From assembly GCF_021391395.1 (NCBI RefSeq), contig NZ_CP090059.1:2031001-2095000 (forward strand): a DNA stretch of 64,000 nucleotides, in the 5' to 3' direction. The notes under the pieces are model-generated. The model saw only the letters and a list, made by a program, of their open reading frames with translations. It was not told the origin of the DNA and searched no databases. A program made the translations under genes and the position numbers. Shown piece by piece: positions 1-9,836 of this stretch. This DNA comes from Sphingomonas cannabina. GTDB taxonomy: Bacteria > Pseudomonadota > Alphaproteobacteria > Sphingomonadales > Sphingomonadaceae. Each line of letters opens with the position of its first letter. Position 1 is the first letter of the stretch.

Positions 1-10
1 CGATCAGACC

Positions 11-1315
11 GTGACGGCGCGCCCGACCCGCGTGCGCTACTGGATCATCGCGCTGATCTTCATCATCACCTCGATCAACTATGCCGATCGCGCGACTTTC
101 TCGATCGCGGGGAGCGCGGCCTCGGCCGAGCTCGGCCTGTCGCCCGTGGCGACCGGCTATATCCTGTCAGCCTTCGCCTGGGCCTATGCGCTGGCGCAGA
201 TCCCTGGCGGGGCGCTGCTCGATCGGTTCGGGACCAAGCGCATCTATGCCGGCGCGATCGCGATCTGGTCGCTGTTCACCGCGAGCCAGGGGCTTGCCGG
301 GCTGATCCCCGGCATTTCTGCGGTGGCGATGCTGTTCGCCCTGCGTTTCCTGGTGGGGCTGGCGGAGGCGCCGTCCTTTCCTGGCAACGCGCGGCTGGTC
401 GCCGCCTGGTTCCCGGCACCCGAGCGCGGTACCGCGTCGGCGATCTTCAACTCGGCGCAATATTTCTCGCTCGTCGCCTTCGCGCCGCTGATGGGCTGGC
501 TGGTCCATGCGTTCGGCTGGCGCGCGGTGTTCTGGGTGATGGGAGCGTTGGGGCTGGTCGCCGCCTGGGTCTTCGTCCGCTTCATCCACAGCCCCGCGCG
601 GCATCCGGCGATCAACGCCGCCGAGTTCGCCGCGATCGAGGCGGGCGGCGGGCTGGTGCGGATGGAGGACGAGGCCGCGACGCGCGCGCCGTCGTTCGAA
701 TGGGCCAATGTCCGCCAGCTGCTCGCCAGCCGGATGATGCTGGGCATCTACCTCGGCCAATATTGCATCAACGTGCTGACCTATTTCTTCGTCACCTGGT
801 TCCCGATCTACCTGGTCAAGGAGCGGGGGCTGAACATTATGGAGGCGGGGTTCGCCGCGGCGGCGCCGGCGCTGTGCGGGTTCGTCGGCGGGCTGGCGGG
901 CGGCTATGCGTCCGATCTGATCCTCAAGCGCACCGGCTCGCTCGACCTCGCGCGCAAGGCACCGCTGGTGGTCGGCATGATCCTGGCGACGCTGATCATC
1001 GCCTGCGTCTGGGTCGAGGCCGAGTGGCTGGTGGTGACGCTGATGGCGGTCGCATTCTTCGGCAAGGGGATCGCCTCGCTCGGCTGGGCGGTGATGGCCG
1101 ACGTCGCACCGCGGCAGCTCGCCGGGCTGTCGGGCGGCGTGTTCAACATGTTCGGCAACATGGCCGGCATCGTCACGCCGATCGTGGTCGGTTACATCGT
1201 CGCCGCGACCGGGTCGTTCGACCTGGCGCTGGTGTTCGTCGGAGCGCATTGCCTGCTCACCATCTTCGCCTTCCTCGTGATCGTGGGGCCGATCCGGCGG
1301 CTGGAACTCGCCTGA
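11..1315 (+). CDS. MFS permease, anion:cation symporter family (hexuronate/galactonate/glucarate type)
   Basis: Inner-membrane permease of the major facilitator superfamily, 434 residues with about 12 hydrophobic segments. The N-terminus (RYWIIALIFIITSINYADR) and the first inter-helix loop GGALLDRFGTKR match the ACS family (ExuT, GudP, DgoT), which imports sugar acids with protons. The exact substrate is inferred; a uronate or aldarate fits the KdgD and KduI genes in this window. The first usable start codon in view is a GTG at position 11, but the frame is open to the window edge, so the true start may lie upstream. Its stop overlaps the start of the next gene (TGATG), which implies translational coupling. 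It is convergent with the esterase/LysR/KdgD series. Confidence 0.85.
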   Translation: MTARPTRVRYWIIALIFIITSINYADRATFSIAGSAASAELGLSPVATGYILSAFAWAYALAQIPGGALLDRFGTKRIYAGAIAIWSLFTASQGLAGLIPGISAVAMLFALRFLVGLAEAPSFPGNARLVAAWFPAPERGTASAIFNSAQYFSLVAFAPLMGWLVHAFGWRAVFWVMGALGLVAAWVFVRFIHSPARHPAINAAEFAAIEAGGGLVRMEDEAATRAPSFEWANVRQLLASRMMLGIYLGQYCINVLTYFFVTWFPIYLVKERGLNIMEAGFAAAAPALCGFVGGLAGGYASDLILKRTGSLDLARKAPLVVGMILATLIIACVWVEAEWLVVTLMAVAFFGKGIASLGWAVMADVAPRQLAGLSGGVFNMFGNMAGIVTPIVVGYIVAATGSFDLALVFVGAHCLLTIFAFLVIVGPIRRLELA

Positions 1316-3144
1316 TGAAGACCGATCGCCGGACATTCCTGGGCGGCGCGGCGGCGCTGGCGCTGCCGGCGGCGGCGCGGAAGGCCAATCCGGCGCTGAC
1401 GGTCTCGACGCCGATGGCGGTGCCCGACTGGGCCGTGCTCCAGCGCCGCCTGCTCGATGCGAATGCCGAGGCGTGCGAAGCCTTCTACGCCAAATATGTC
1501 GACGCCGACGATGCGCTGCGCGTCTTCGCGCGCTGGGGCGCGAACGACGGGCCCGACGATGCGGCCGAGGCGACCAACGACTGGGCGATCCTCCACGCGC
1601 TTGGCGGATCGGATCGCATCCTGGAGCTCACGCACCGCTTCTGGGAGGGACACCTCAGGCAATATGCCGCAGCGCGGACGATCGACGTGCCGATCGCGCG
1701 GGAGGGCATGTATTTCCGCGAGTTCCCGGTGCAGATGGACTGGCAGCACAATGCCGAAGGGCTCACCACCTTCAATTGCATGGGACTGAGTTCGCCGCGC
1801 GACGCCCGGCTGACCGAGCGGACGCGACGCTACGCCGATTTCTATACCGGCCGCGATCCGTCCGCACCCAATTACGACCCCGAGCGCCGGCTGATCCGCA
1901 GCCTGCTGAACGGCAGCCGCGGGCCGATGCTGCGCCGGGCGACGCCGCTCGACTGGGCGGGCGATCCGTTCGATCCCGCGCCCTTCCACATGGAGCATGG
2001 CGAGGCGAGCTATCGGCAGACGCTCGACCATTATGCCGAGTACGGCGACGTGATCGGCGACAATCCGCTCAACCTCCAGGCGACGACGCTGGGGCTCAAC
2101 GCCTATGCGCTGGGGGGAGGGGAGCACTACCGCCGCTGGGCGCTCGACTATCTCGACGCCTGGGTGGAGCGGGCGCGGGCCAATAACGACATCGTGCCGA
2201 GCCATGTCGCGCTCGACGGCACGGTAGGCGAGGGCTGGTGGAAGGGCGTCTACGGCTGGGGCTTCTCACCGGTGGTGCCGCAGACCGGCGCGCGCGAGGA
2301 CCGCAATCGGGTGCCGCGGTCGATCACCGCCTTCATGAACGGCACGCTGCTGACCGGTGACGGCGCCTATATCGAGGTGTGGCGGCGGCAGAACGCACGA
2401 CTCAACGGTCTCGCTCGGATGGTCGGAGGCACGCTATCGGTGCCGACGATGCACGGCGCAGACGGCTGGTACGGCTGGAAGCCGGCACCCTATCGGACCA
2501 ACGGATTCGAGATCTGGTACGTGACGCAGAGCGCCGTCGATCGCGAGGCGGCGGGCGATCATCCCTGGGTCGCCTTCCTGGAAGGGCGCAATCCCGGCTA
2601 TCCCATCGAGGCGCTCAATGCGGACCTCGCCCGCGTCGCCGAGCGAGTGAAACGGCGCGAGCAGGACCGGACCACGCCGGCGACGCGGCTCGCCGACTGG
2701 CCGATCGACATCAATCCGGCGAGCGTCACCAGCCTTATCCAGACGATGACCGGCGGGCTGCACATCGCGCGCCCGCCCTGGTCGCGCACCTCGCCTCCGC
2801 AGGGCGGCGTGCCGCTGCACTGCCGGCTGCGCTATTTCGACCCGGAGCGGCGGCGGGCGGGCGTGCCCGAGGGCGTGGCGGCGCTGGTCCATGCGCTGGG
2901 CGACGCGTCTACCGAAGTGACGCTGGTCAATCTCGACCGGCATCGGGCAAGGACGGTGACGGTGCAGGGCGGCGCCTACGCCGAGCACCGGATCGAAGCG
3001 GTGATCGTCGGCGGGCGGCGGATCGACGTGAGTGGATCGGCCTTCACGCTGCGGTTGGAGCCGGGATGCGGCGCGCGGCTGGCGATCGCGATGCGACGCT
3101 ATGCCAATCGTCCGGCGCTCGCCTTTCCGTGGGATCGGGCGTGA
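1315..3144 (+). CDS. Tat-exported protein of unrecognised family, possible helical-toroid glycan enzyme
   Basis: 609 residues beginning with a twin-arginine signal (DRRTFLGGAAALALPAAA), so probably a folded periplasmic protein. I do not recognise the family. The middle is rich in Trp, Tyr, His and Glu in alternating helical stretches, for example MDWQHNAEG near residue 145, HMEHGEASY near 227, and EGWWKGVYGWGFSPVVPQTG near 310. This pattern is common in (alpha/alpha)-toroid lyases and hydrolases. The last ~110 residues look like a small beta domain. The start is chosen because ATG 1315 overlaps the permease stop and is followed directly by the Tat motif; the upstream open frame inside the permease gene is a shadow. 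Coupling to a sugar-acid permease suggests it releases or prepares that permease's substrate. Function is inferred only. Confidence 0.75.
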   Translation: MKTDRRTFLGGAAALALPAAARKANPALTVSTPMAVPDWAVLQRRLLDANAEACEAFYAKYVDADDALRVFARWGANDGPDDAAEATNDWAILHALGGSDRILELTHRFWEGHLRQYAAARTIDVPIAREGMYFREFPVQMDWQHNAEGLTTFNCMGLSSPRDARLTERTRRYADFYTGRDPSAPNYDPERRLIRSLLNGSRGPMLRRATPLDWAGDPFDPAPFHMEHGEASYRQTLDHYAEYGDVIGDNPLNLQATTLGLNAYALGGGEHYRRWALDYLDAWVERARANNDIVPSHVALDGTVGEGWWKGVYGWGFSPVVPQTGAREDRNRVPRSITAFMNGTLLTGDGAYIEVWRRQNARLNGLARMVGGTLSVPTMHGADGWYGWKPAPYRTNGFEIWYVTQSAVDREAAGDHPWVAFLEGRNPGYPIEALNADLARVAERVKRREQDRTTPATRLADWPIDINPASVTSLIQTMTGGLHIARPPWSRTSPPQGGVPLHCRLRYFDPERRRAGVPEGVAALVHALGDASTEVTLVNLDRHRARTVTVQGGAYAEHRIEAVIVGGRRIDVSGSAFTLRLEPGCGARLAIAMRRYANRPALAFPWDRA

Positions 3145-3147
3145 AGC

Positions 3148-4692
3148 CTAGCCGCCGGGTTTGATGTAGGGCGCGACCGCGAACAACAGCCGTTCCTCAC
3201 GCCGCGGATCATTCTCCACCCGCACCTCGCGGTCGAAGATCATGGTCGGTCGCCGCTCCAGGTCGAAGCGGGGCCAGGTCGGGATGCTCGCGCAGTTCGG
3301 GTCGCCGGTGCGCGCGAAGGCGATGAAGGCGTCGGCCATGCGCCCCGCCAGCCGGCGCGCGTCCGGGCCGTCGCCGGTGCGTGCGGTCGGCAGCCGGGTG
3401 TTGTCGAACACCAGGCCGATGTCGAGCGAGTGGAATGCCCCGAGCACGCCGCCCGCATCCGGCGAGGGGAAGTCGAGCTGGTACATCCAGGTCGGCGCGC
3501 CGATCCTCGCCCGCTCCTCGGCCTGGATCAGATGCCCCGGCCATGACCGGCCGGCGGTGGAGGCGGCGAGCAGGATCTGGCCCGGCGTCTTCTCCGGATA
3601 GAGCTCGCGATACCGGCGGACGACATAGTCGGACGACAGGTCCTTCACCGTCTCGCGCGTCAGCCGGGCCGGCAGGTTCTCCCAGGTCGTGTCGCCGCGC
3701 TTCAGCGTCTCGGCGAGCCATATTCCGGTCTCGTCATGGGTGTTGCCGACGATCAGCGGGATGTGCGCGGCCTCACGCGGGGCATCGGGATAGAAGGGGT
3801 GGCGCGGCAGCACGCCATGGTCGAGTGTCGACACGAAGCTGATCTCGCCCTTGCCCTCGAGCGGGTCGGTCATCGCCATCGCTTCGACCAGGCGCTCGAC
3901 CGGCATCGCCGCCAGCTCGGCGACGGTCCGTGCGCCGGCCTTGGCCAACCAGGCGCGGGCGCGTTCGGTGGCGTGGTTGGGGCCGGCGGCGGTGACGTGC
4001 TGGCCGCTCATCGTCGCCACGCGGTGGAACAGCGGTCGCGCCTCGGGCATCGCCATCAGCGTCACCGCCTTGGCGCCGCCGCCCGACTGGCCGAAGATCA
4101 TCACCCGCCCCGGATCGCCGCCGAAGCCGGCGATGTTGTCCCGCACCCATTGCAGCGCGAGGACGAGGTCGAGATTGCCGACGTTCCCCGATTCCGCCGG
4201 GCCGCCCAGCGCGGCGAGATAGGCGTAGCCGAGCCCCGCCAGCCGGTGGTTGACCGTCACCACCACCACGTCGCCGCGGCGGACCAGCGCGCCGCCGTCG
4301 TAGAGCGGGTCGGAGCCCGAGCCGTGGCTGTGCGCGCCGCCATGGAAATAGACCATCACCGGCCGCCGGCCGCGGTCGAGCGCGGGTGTCCAGACGTTGA
4401 GGAACAGGCAGTCCTCGCTGGTCGGCTCGTCGGCGCGCGTCTGGGGTGAGGCGGGTCCGTAGCGGGTGGCGTCGGCGATGCCGGTCCATGGCGCGGGCGG
4501 CACGGCGCGGCGGAAGCGGCGCGGCCCTGTGTCGGCGCCGTAGCGGATGCCGCGGAACACCGTCACGCCGTCCTCGACCAGCCCGCGAACGCGGCCGGCG
4601 CGCGTGACCGCGATGGGGTCGCCGGCTGGCGGCATTGAGGCCATTGCCGTCGTGGCTGCGAGGCCGGCCATGACGGTGCGGCGATCGATCAT
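3148..4692 (-). CDS. Type-B carboxylesterase, Tat-exported
   Basis: 514-residue alpha/beta-hydrolase of the carboxylesterase type B family. It begins with a Tat-like leader (MIDRRTVMAGLAATTAMA). Diagnostic pieces in order: SEDCLFLNVWTP near residue 95, the oxyanion motif YFHGGAHSHGSG, the nucleophile elbow FGQSGGG (Ser), NTHDETG carrying the acidic residue, and GAFHSLDIGLVFDN carrying the catalytic His. Such enzymes remove acyl or methyl esters. In this context an ester substituent on a plant glycan, such as acetyl or methyl-uronate, is plausible but not shown. ATG 4690-4692 overlaps the LysR stop by 4 bases (ATGA), so it is the last gene of the TBDR-KdgD-LysR-esterase series. A longer open frame upstream is an artefact of the overlap. 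Confidence 0.9.
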   Translation of the reverse strand: MIDRRTVMAGLAATTAMASMPPAGDPIAVTRAGRVRGLVEDGVTVFRGIRYGADTGPRRFRRAVPPAPWTGIADATRYGPASPQTRADEPTSEDCLFLNVWTPALDRGRRPVMVYFHGGAHSHGSGSDPLYDGGALVRRGDVVVVTVNHRLAGLGYAYLAALGGPAESGNVGNLDLVLALQWVRDNIAGFGGDPGRVMIFGQSGGGAKAVTLMAMPEARPLFHRVATMSGQHVTAAGPNHATERARAWLAKAGARTVAELAAMPVERLVEAMAMTDPLEGKGEISFVSTLDHGVLPRHPFYPDAPREAAHIPLIVGNTHDETGIWLAETLKRGDTTWENLPARLTRETVKDLSSDYVVRRYRELYPEKTPGQILLAASTAGRSWPGHLIQAEERARIGAPTWMYQLDFPSPDAGGVLGAFHSLDIGLVFDNTRLPTARTGDGPDARRLAGRMADAFIAFARTGDPNCASIPTWPRFDLERRPTMIFDREVRVENDPRREERLLFAVAPYIKPGG

Positions 4693-5576
4693 CCGGTGAC
4701 CTCGCGACAAAGGTTGCGCATTGCCTCCAGCGCCGGATTGCTGTTGTCGCGCCGCCACGCCATGTGCAGCTCGACCGGCTGGGCGGGCGTGGTCCTGAGT
4801 TGGCGGAACTGGACGTCCATCAGATGCAGGCCCGATGCCGATTCCGGCACGATCGCCGCCGCCAGCCCGGCATGGACCAGCCCCAGCATCGAATGGATCT
4901 GCGTCACGTGCTGCACGTAGAGCGGCGACACGCCGGCCTCGTCGAACAGGCGGACAAGCATCGCGTGGAAGTATCCGGCCCCTTGGCGCGCGTACATGAT
5001 GAGCGGCTCGTCGTCGAAATCGGCGAGCTCCAGCTCCGCTCGCGCCTGGCGGGCGTCGCCGGCCGGGAGGGCGACCACCAGCGGCTCGTGTAGCACGCAT
5101 AGCGTGTCGAACTCGTGCCGGTCGACGGGAGGGCGGACGAAGCCGATGTCGATGAGGCCGGTCAGCAGCGCCTCGACCTGGTCGGTCGTGACCATCTCCC
5201 TCAGCTCCAGCTCGATGTTGGGGAGCGTGGCGCGGGCCTGGGCGACGATCTGCGGCACCAGGCTGTAGCCCGAGACGGCGGTGAAGCCGATCGCGACCTT
5301 GCCCGCATCGCCCTTCGCGACGCGGCGGGCGGAGAGCTGCGCGCTTTCGGCGAGGCGGACGATCCGCTTGGCCTCGATCAGGAACACGCGGCCGGCGGGG
5401 GTCAGGCTGACCTGCCGGCTTGTGCGCTCCAGCAGCGTCACGTCGAGGATGCGCTCGAGCAGCTGGATCTGCCGGCTGAGCGGCGACTGGGTCATGTTGA
5501 GCCGCTGCGCCGCGCGGCCGAAGTGGAGCTCCTCGGCGGCGGCGACGAAGCAGCGAAGCTGGCTGAGTTCAAACAT
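4689..5576 (-). CDS. LysR-family transcriptional regulator
   Basis: 295 residues. An N-terminal winged helix-turn-helix (FELSQLRCFVAAAEELHFGR, then AAQRLNMTQSPLSRQIQLLE, residues 2-42) is followed by a LysR substrate-binding domain (GKVAIGFTAVSGYSLVPQIV onward). The N-terminus is of the CatR/BenM-like type that responds to small organic acids. It lies 18 bases downstream of kdgD on the same strand and overlaps the esterase start. Location inside the catabolic operon suggests control by an intermediate of sugar-acid breakdown. The typical divergent LysR arrangement is absent here, so the target promoter cannot be read from position alone. Confidence 0.9.
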   Translation of the reverse strand: MFELSQLRCFVAAAEELHFGRAAQRLNMTQSPLSRQIQLLERILDVTLLERTSRQVSLTPAGRVFLIEAKRIVRLAESAQLSARRVAKGDAGKVAIGFTAVSGYSLVPQIVAQARATLPNIELELREMVTTDQVEALLTGLIDIGFVRPPVDRHEFDTLCVLHEPLVVALPAGDARQARAELELADFDDEPLIMYARQGAGYFHAMLVRLFDEAGVSPLYVQHVTQIHSMLGLVHAGLAAAIVPESASGLHLMDVQFRQLRTTPAQPVELHMAWRRDNSNPALEAMRNLCREVTG

Positions 5577-5594
5577 CGCGCCAGCCTAGTGACC

Positions 5595-6533
5595 TCATGC
5601 CGCGGCGGCGAGAGCCTGGGGCGCCGCACGCCGGATCAGTGATCGCAATGTCTCATGCTCGGCCTCGGTGAGATCGGTCAGCGGCGGGCGGACCGGACCG
5701 GCGTCGCGGCCGACGATGCGCATCCCCGCCTTGACGATCGCCACGGCATAGCCGCGCCCCTGGTTACGGAGCGCGATGTAGGGGAGGACGAACTCGCGCA
5801 GTCGATCGAGGACCGTCGCCTGATCCTTCGCCAGCACCGCCTTGTAGAAGGCGAGGGCCCACTCCGGCATGAAGTTGAAGATCGCCGACGAATATGTCGT
5901 GACACCCATGGTGAGATAGGGGGTCGCGAAGGTCTCGGCGGTGGGGAGGCCGCCGATATAGGTCAGCCGGTCGCCCATGCGGGCGAAGATGCGCGTCATC
6001 AGCTCGATGTCGCCGACACCGTCCTTGAACCCGACGAGATTGGGGTTACGCTCGCACAGGCGGGCCAGGGTCTCATCGTCGACCACGGCGTTGTCGCGGT
6101 TGTAGACGATGACGCCGAGGCCGGTCGCCTTGCACACCGCCTCGATATGCGCGGCGAGCCCTTCCTGCTTCGAGCCGACCAGATAAGGCGGCAGCAGCAG
6201 CAGGCCGTCGGCGCCCGCCTTCTCGGCGTCGCGCGCGATACCGGTGGCGATGGCGGTGCCGTAGCCGCAGCCCGAGATCACCGGCAGGCGGCCGTTGGCC
6301 TCGGCGACGGCGGCGGAGACCACGGCCGCGATCTCGTCCGGCGTCAGCGAGAAGAACTCGCCGGTGCCGCCCGCCGCGAACAGGCCGGCCAGGTCATGTT
6401 CGAGCATCCACGAGCAGTGCGCGCGATAGGCGTCCTCGACGAAGCGACCCTCCGCGTCGAAATGGGTGACGGGAAAGGAAAGCAGTCCGCTCCCCAGCCG
6501 CTTTGCCATTTCCTGGGGAGCCATCGTCGTCAT
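5595..6533 (-). CDS. kdgD: 5-dehydro-4-deoxyglucarate dehydratase (DHDPS/NAL superfamily)
   Basis: Predicted cytoplasmic aldolase-fold enzyme of 312 residues (family about 300) that converts 5-dehydro-4-deoxy-D-glucarate to 2-oxoglutarate semialdehyde, water and CO2 in the oxidative uronate pathway. Visible hallmarks are [12 protein letters not shown] in the active-site loop near residue 48, the Tyr in [12 protein letters not shown], and the Schiff-base Lys in [11 protein letters not shown] near 187. Start ATG 6531-6533 is chosen because it follows a GGAAGGA ribosome-binding site; a 29-residue extension upstream has no homology feel. It is downstream of the TBDR and upstream of the LysR gene. 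The dehydrogenase for the following semialdehyde step was not seen in the window. The family assignment is firm; the choice of KdgD over another DHDPS member rests on overall motif resemblance. Confidence 0.85.
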   Translation of the reverse strand: MTTMAPQEMAKRLGSGLLSFPVTHFDAEGRFVEDAYRAHCSWMLEHDLAGLFAAGGTGEFFSLTPDEIAAVVSAAVAEANGRLPVISGCGYGTAIATGIARDAEKAGADGLLLLPPYLVGSKQEGLAAHIEAVCKATGLGVIVYNRDNAVVDDETLARLCERNPNLVGFKDGVGDIELMTRIFARMGDRLTYIGGLPTAETFATPYLTMGVTTYSSAIFNFMPEWALAFYKAVLAKDQATVLDRLREFVLPYIALRNQGRGYAVAIVKAGMRIVGRDAGPVRPPLTDLTEAEHETLRSLIRRAAPQALAAAA

Positions 6534-6695
6534 GCCAGCCGTTCCTTCCGAACAGGGCGCGTTCCGCTGCCCGTCTTCCGGTCGGTTGGTAGGATGGAGG
6601 CGTTCGGGCGTCCAAGCCAAAGGCGCTATCGATCGATGCGCGTCTTGGCTGGATAGAGCCGAGCTGGCGTGGAGGCCAGCCCGGCGGAGAATGTC

Positions 6696-9620
6696 TCAGC
6701 TTCCGAAGCGGTAGCGCAGCGTCACGCTGAAGTTGCGGCCGTTGACGAAATGCTGGCGCTCGATGCCGGTCGCCAGCGCCGGTTCGCCGACATAGCGGTT
6801 GGCGGCGGCGTTGGTGAGGTTTTCGGCGCTGAACGACAGCGAGAAGTTCGCCGGCAGGTTGAAGGTGACCGACGCGTCGAGCAGGCCGAAGTTGTCGATG
6901 TAGCGGCCGTCGATCGGGTTCCCAGCGACGCCGAACAGGATCGCCTTGGACCGGTAGGTGTAGACGATGCGGGCAGACAGGAAGCTGTCCTCGTAGAGTC
7001 CCGAGGCGGTCCAGTTGTATTTGGAGGTGAAGGGCTGCGGCGTATCGGTCAGCTGGCCGTTGAGCGTCAGCGGGTTCTTGGTGTCGACGTAGGTGAAGGA
7101 TCCGGCCACGCCGAACTTGTGCAGGAAATCCGGCAGGAACGGATAGTCGAAGAAGGTCTGGCCTGAGATTTCGACGCCCTTGGCGTTGCCGGTCGCGGCG
7201 TTGACGGTCTGAGTGATGAAATACTGGCCGCCGGTGCAGCCGTTGGGCAGGGTGCCGGTGTAGGGCGGGAAGGTCGCCACCGTCTCGCAATTGGAGATGC
7301 CGCTGAAGAAGCCCTTGATCCGCTTGTAGAAGAAAGCGGCGGCGACATAGTTCACCGACGAGAAATAATGTTCGAGCGAGATGTCGTAGCTGTCGGCACG
7401 CTGCGGCTTGAGCTCGGAATTGCCGCGGCTGCCAAGGCCGGTGTTGGTGTCGACGGTGATGGTCGGATTGAGCGCGTCGACGCTCGGCCGGGTGATCCCC
7501 TTGCCGTAACCGAGGCGCACGATCGTCTTCGGCGTCACGTACCAGGCGAGATTGGCGGTCGGCAGCACGTCCCAATAGGAGCTGCTCGTCTCGTTGGGGA
7601 CGATGACGATCGGTGCGCCGGGCGCGCTCTGGGAGTTCACCATCGCCCGTGCGAACGTCTCGGTCCTGACCGCGCGCACGCCGATGTTGCCGCGAATCTT
7701 GTCGTCGAGGAAGCCATAGTCGGCGACCGCGTAGCCGGCATAGGTGCGCTCGCGGATGAAGCGCCGGGCGAGCAGGTTCTCGGCAAGGTTGTCCTCGGGC
7801 AGGATACCCGCGTTCGGGAAGCGCGCGCGGACATTGTCGCCGAGCAGCGCATCGGGCGAGAAGACCAGATAGCCGCCCGAATAGCCCATCTTGCCGTTCA
7901 TGAAGTTGGTCGGCGAGTTCTCGAACAGGTCCGGCACGGCGGTGACGGGAATGGCGTTGGACTGGTTGGCGGCGAGCGGAAGGCCGTCGGTGGTCAGGTT
8001 GCGGCCGCTGAACGAATAGTTGCGGTAGCGATCCTCGAGCACCGAATAGCGCACGCCGACCTTGATCGCCTTGATCGGCGAATCGTCGAACCGGTAGCGC
8101 AGGTCGAGTGCCGCCGCGCCGGCCACATCGTCCCACGCCTGGTTGGTGCCGTTGGCGTAGTTGTTGAGCACCCAGGTCGAGGGGCTCGCCAGGTCGGGCC
8201 CGGAAATGCCGAGCTGCGCCGGGCTGGTGGTGAGATCGCGGGTCACGTCCCAGGTCAGGCCGCTGCGCGCCGAAAGAGTGACGGCGCGGTTGTCGGTGCT
8301 GCGGTCGGCCTTGACATAGGAATAGTCGAAATGGGCATCGAAATGCGGCGTCACCTGCCACCGCACGCCGCCGGCGATCAGCCAGGTGGTATAGTCGCTC
8401 TTCTCATCGCCGCCGATCGAGGTGGCGCCCGATCCCAGGAAGGTGCCGGTGGCAAGACGGGTGCCGGACAGCAGCTCGTTGGCGCCGCCGTTGGCGTTGC
8501 GGTTGGCGAGCGCCTCGTCGATGGCGAAAGGGACGGTGGTCAGGTTCTGGACGTATCGCGAATTGGCGATGTTCAGGAACCGATAGTTCTGATGGTACTG
8601 GTAGTAATTGTAGTTGCCGTCGACGTAGAATTCGAGGTCCGGCGTCGGCTTGTACTGGAAAGCGCCGTTCAATCCCTTGCGGGTGCGCATATAGTCTTCC
8701 TGGAAGATATTATGCGCTTCGGTGACGGTCGAGACCAGGTTGGCGCGCTGGGCCTCCGGTAGGGCGAGCGGATTGGCGACGTCGGCCAGATAGACGACGT
8801 CCGACCGGCCGACATAGGCGGGATTCAGGTTGAGGCCGGTGCCGATGTTGGAAGCATATTCGGCGCTGTCGCCGCTGATTGCGCGCCGGATCGAGGTGCC
8901 GCCGCCGGCCGGATTGTTGTCGCCGCGGTTGAAGCTGCGCGAATAGGAGCCGGCGAGCAGCAGTCCCATCTCGCCGTCGCCGACCTTCCAGCGGGTCGAG
9001 CCGAGCGCGAACAGCTCCGGCTGCACCTTCTTGCCCAGGTCGTTGTACCGCCCGCCGACCGAGGCGGAGAGGGCGGTGCCCTTGAAATCGAACGGTCGGC
9101 GCGTGCGGATGTCGACGAGACCGCCGATGCCGCCCTCGATATGTTCGGCGGACGGGTTCTTGTAGACGTCGATCCCGGCGACCATGCCTGGGCTCGCCCC
9201 TTCCACGTTGAACTCGCGGCCGCCCGCGGTGATGTAGGCGCGGCCGTCGACCCGTGATGCGGTCTGGCCCGAGAGGCCGCGGATGGTGAGGCCGCTGCCC
9301 TGGCCGACAGGGGAGGCGGATTCGCCGCCGAAGCGATAGGCCTGGACGCCCGGCACGCGTGAGAGCGTCGCGGCGACATTGTTGTCGGGCAGCTTGCCGA
9401 TGTCGTCGGCGGTGATCGAGTCCACCACCTCCAGCGTGTTCTTCTTGCGCAGCGCGGAAGACTGGAGGCTCTCGCGGATGCCGGTGACGATGATCTCCTG
9501 CTCGGCGGTAGCGTCGGGAGCTGCCGTTTCCGGCTGCTGCGTGGCCTGCTGGCCCCAGGCGGGTACGGCTGCGGTGGTGCAGAGGAGCACCGAGGCGAAT
9601 TTCGTGAAACTCTTCATCAT
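6696..9620 (-). CDS. TonB-dependent receptor (TBDR1)
   Basis: Outer-membrane active transporter of 974 residues. Order of parts: signal peptide ending near AWGQQ, TonB-box-like segment EIIVTGIRESLQ near residue 42, plug domain with DDIGKLPDNNVAATLSRVPGVQ and LTIRGLSGQTASRVDGR, then a long beta-barrel ending LRYRFGS. It belongs to the large Caulobacter/Sphingomonas sugar-receptor class. The start is one of two adjacent ATGs (9620 or 9617) right after GAGGGAGGGG; the upstream 37-residue extension lies in the promoter. Two LacI-type palindromes at 9711-9746 sit about 90 bases upstream, so import is probably repressed until the inducer appears. kdgD follows 162 bases downstream on the same strand. 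Substrate is inferred to be a uronate-containing oligosaccharide. Confidence 0.92.
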   Translation of the reverse strand: MMKSFTKFASVLLCTTAAVPAWGQQATQQPETAAPDATAEQEIIVTGIRESLQSSALRKKNTLEVVDSITADDIGKLPDNNVAATLSRVPGVQAYRFGGESASPVGQGSGLTIRGLSGQTASRVDGRAYITAGGREFNVEGASPGMVAGIDVYKNPSAEHIEGGIGGLVDIRTRRPFDFKGTALSASVGGRYNDLGKKVQPELFALGSTRWKVGDGEMGLLLAGSYSRSFNRGDNNPAGGGTSIRRAISGDSAEYASNIGTGLNLNPAYVGRSDVVYLADVANPLALPEAQRANLVSTVTEAHNIFQEDYMRTRKGLNGAFQYKPTPDLEFYVDGNYNYYQYHQNYRFLNIANSRYVQNLTTVPFAIDEALANRNANGGANELLSGTRLATGTFLGSGATSIGGDEKSDYTTWLIAGGVRWQVTPHFDAHFDYSYVKADRSTDNRAVTLSARSGLTWDVTRDLTTSPAQLGISGPDLASPSTWVLNNYANGTNQAWDDVAGAAALDLRYRFDDSPIKAIKVGVRYSVLEDRYRNYSFSGRNLTTDGLPLAANQSNAIPVTAVPDLFENSPTNFMNGKMGYSGGYLVFSPDALLGDNVRARFPNAGILPEDNLAENLLARRFIRERTYAGYAVADYGFLDDKIRGNIGVRAVRTETFARAMVNSQSAPGAPIVIVPNETSSSYWDVLPTANLAWYVTPKTIVRLGYGKGITRPSVDALNPTITVDTNTGLGSRGNSELKPQRADSYDISLEHYFSSVNYVAAAFFYKRIKGFFSGISNCETVATFPPYTGTLPNGCTGGQYFITQTVNAATGNAKGVEISGQTFFDYPFLPDFLHKFGVAGSFTYVDTKNPLTLNGQLTDTPQPFTSKYNWTASGLYEDSFLSARIVYTYRSKAILFGVAGNPIDGRYIDNFGLLDASVTFNLPANFSLSFSAENLTNAAANRYVGEPALATGIERQHFVNGRNFSVTLRYRFGS

Positions 9621-9710
9621 CCCCTCCCTCGTTCGGCGGCACCGGCGATGACGCAGGTGGTACCGCGTCCCGTCGCCGATCGTCCTCACCGGGCGAATCG
9701 TGCCCCGATA

Positions 9711-9746
9711 TGTTATCGGTAGCAGAAGCATCTGTTATCGATCACA
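9711..9746. promoter_or_regulatory. Two tandem LacI-type operators upstream of TBDR1
   Basis: TGTTATCGGTAGCA (9711-9724) and TGTTATCGATCACA (9733-9746) are both imperfect copies of the palindrome TGTTATCGATAACA. Their centres are 22 bases apart, about two helical turns. The same palindrome occurs at 13015, 16170, 16240 and 23493. The LacI gene at 15038-16105 is the likely source of the binding protein. Confidence 0.7.
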
Positions 9747-9836
9747 TAAACGTTGTGCAATAGGGATTCTGCTGTAGCTCGCCGATTTGGGTAGCAGGGG
9801 AGGTGGTGCGCTCGTCGCTGTCAGCGGATGAGCCCG

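Noticed and set aside
6626..6640. GCTATCGATCGATGC upstream of kdgD as a further LacI operator
   Set aside because: Only the ATCGAT centre matches; the outer TG/CA bases of the palindrome are absent.
6662..6679. Short hairpin GCTGGC/GCCAGC between TBDR1 and kdgD, on the possibility of a terminator
   Set aside because: The stem is only 6 bases and no T run follows in either direction; left unannotated.
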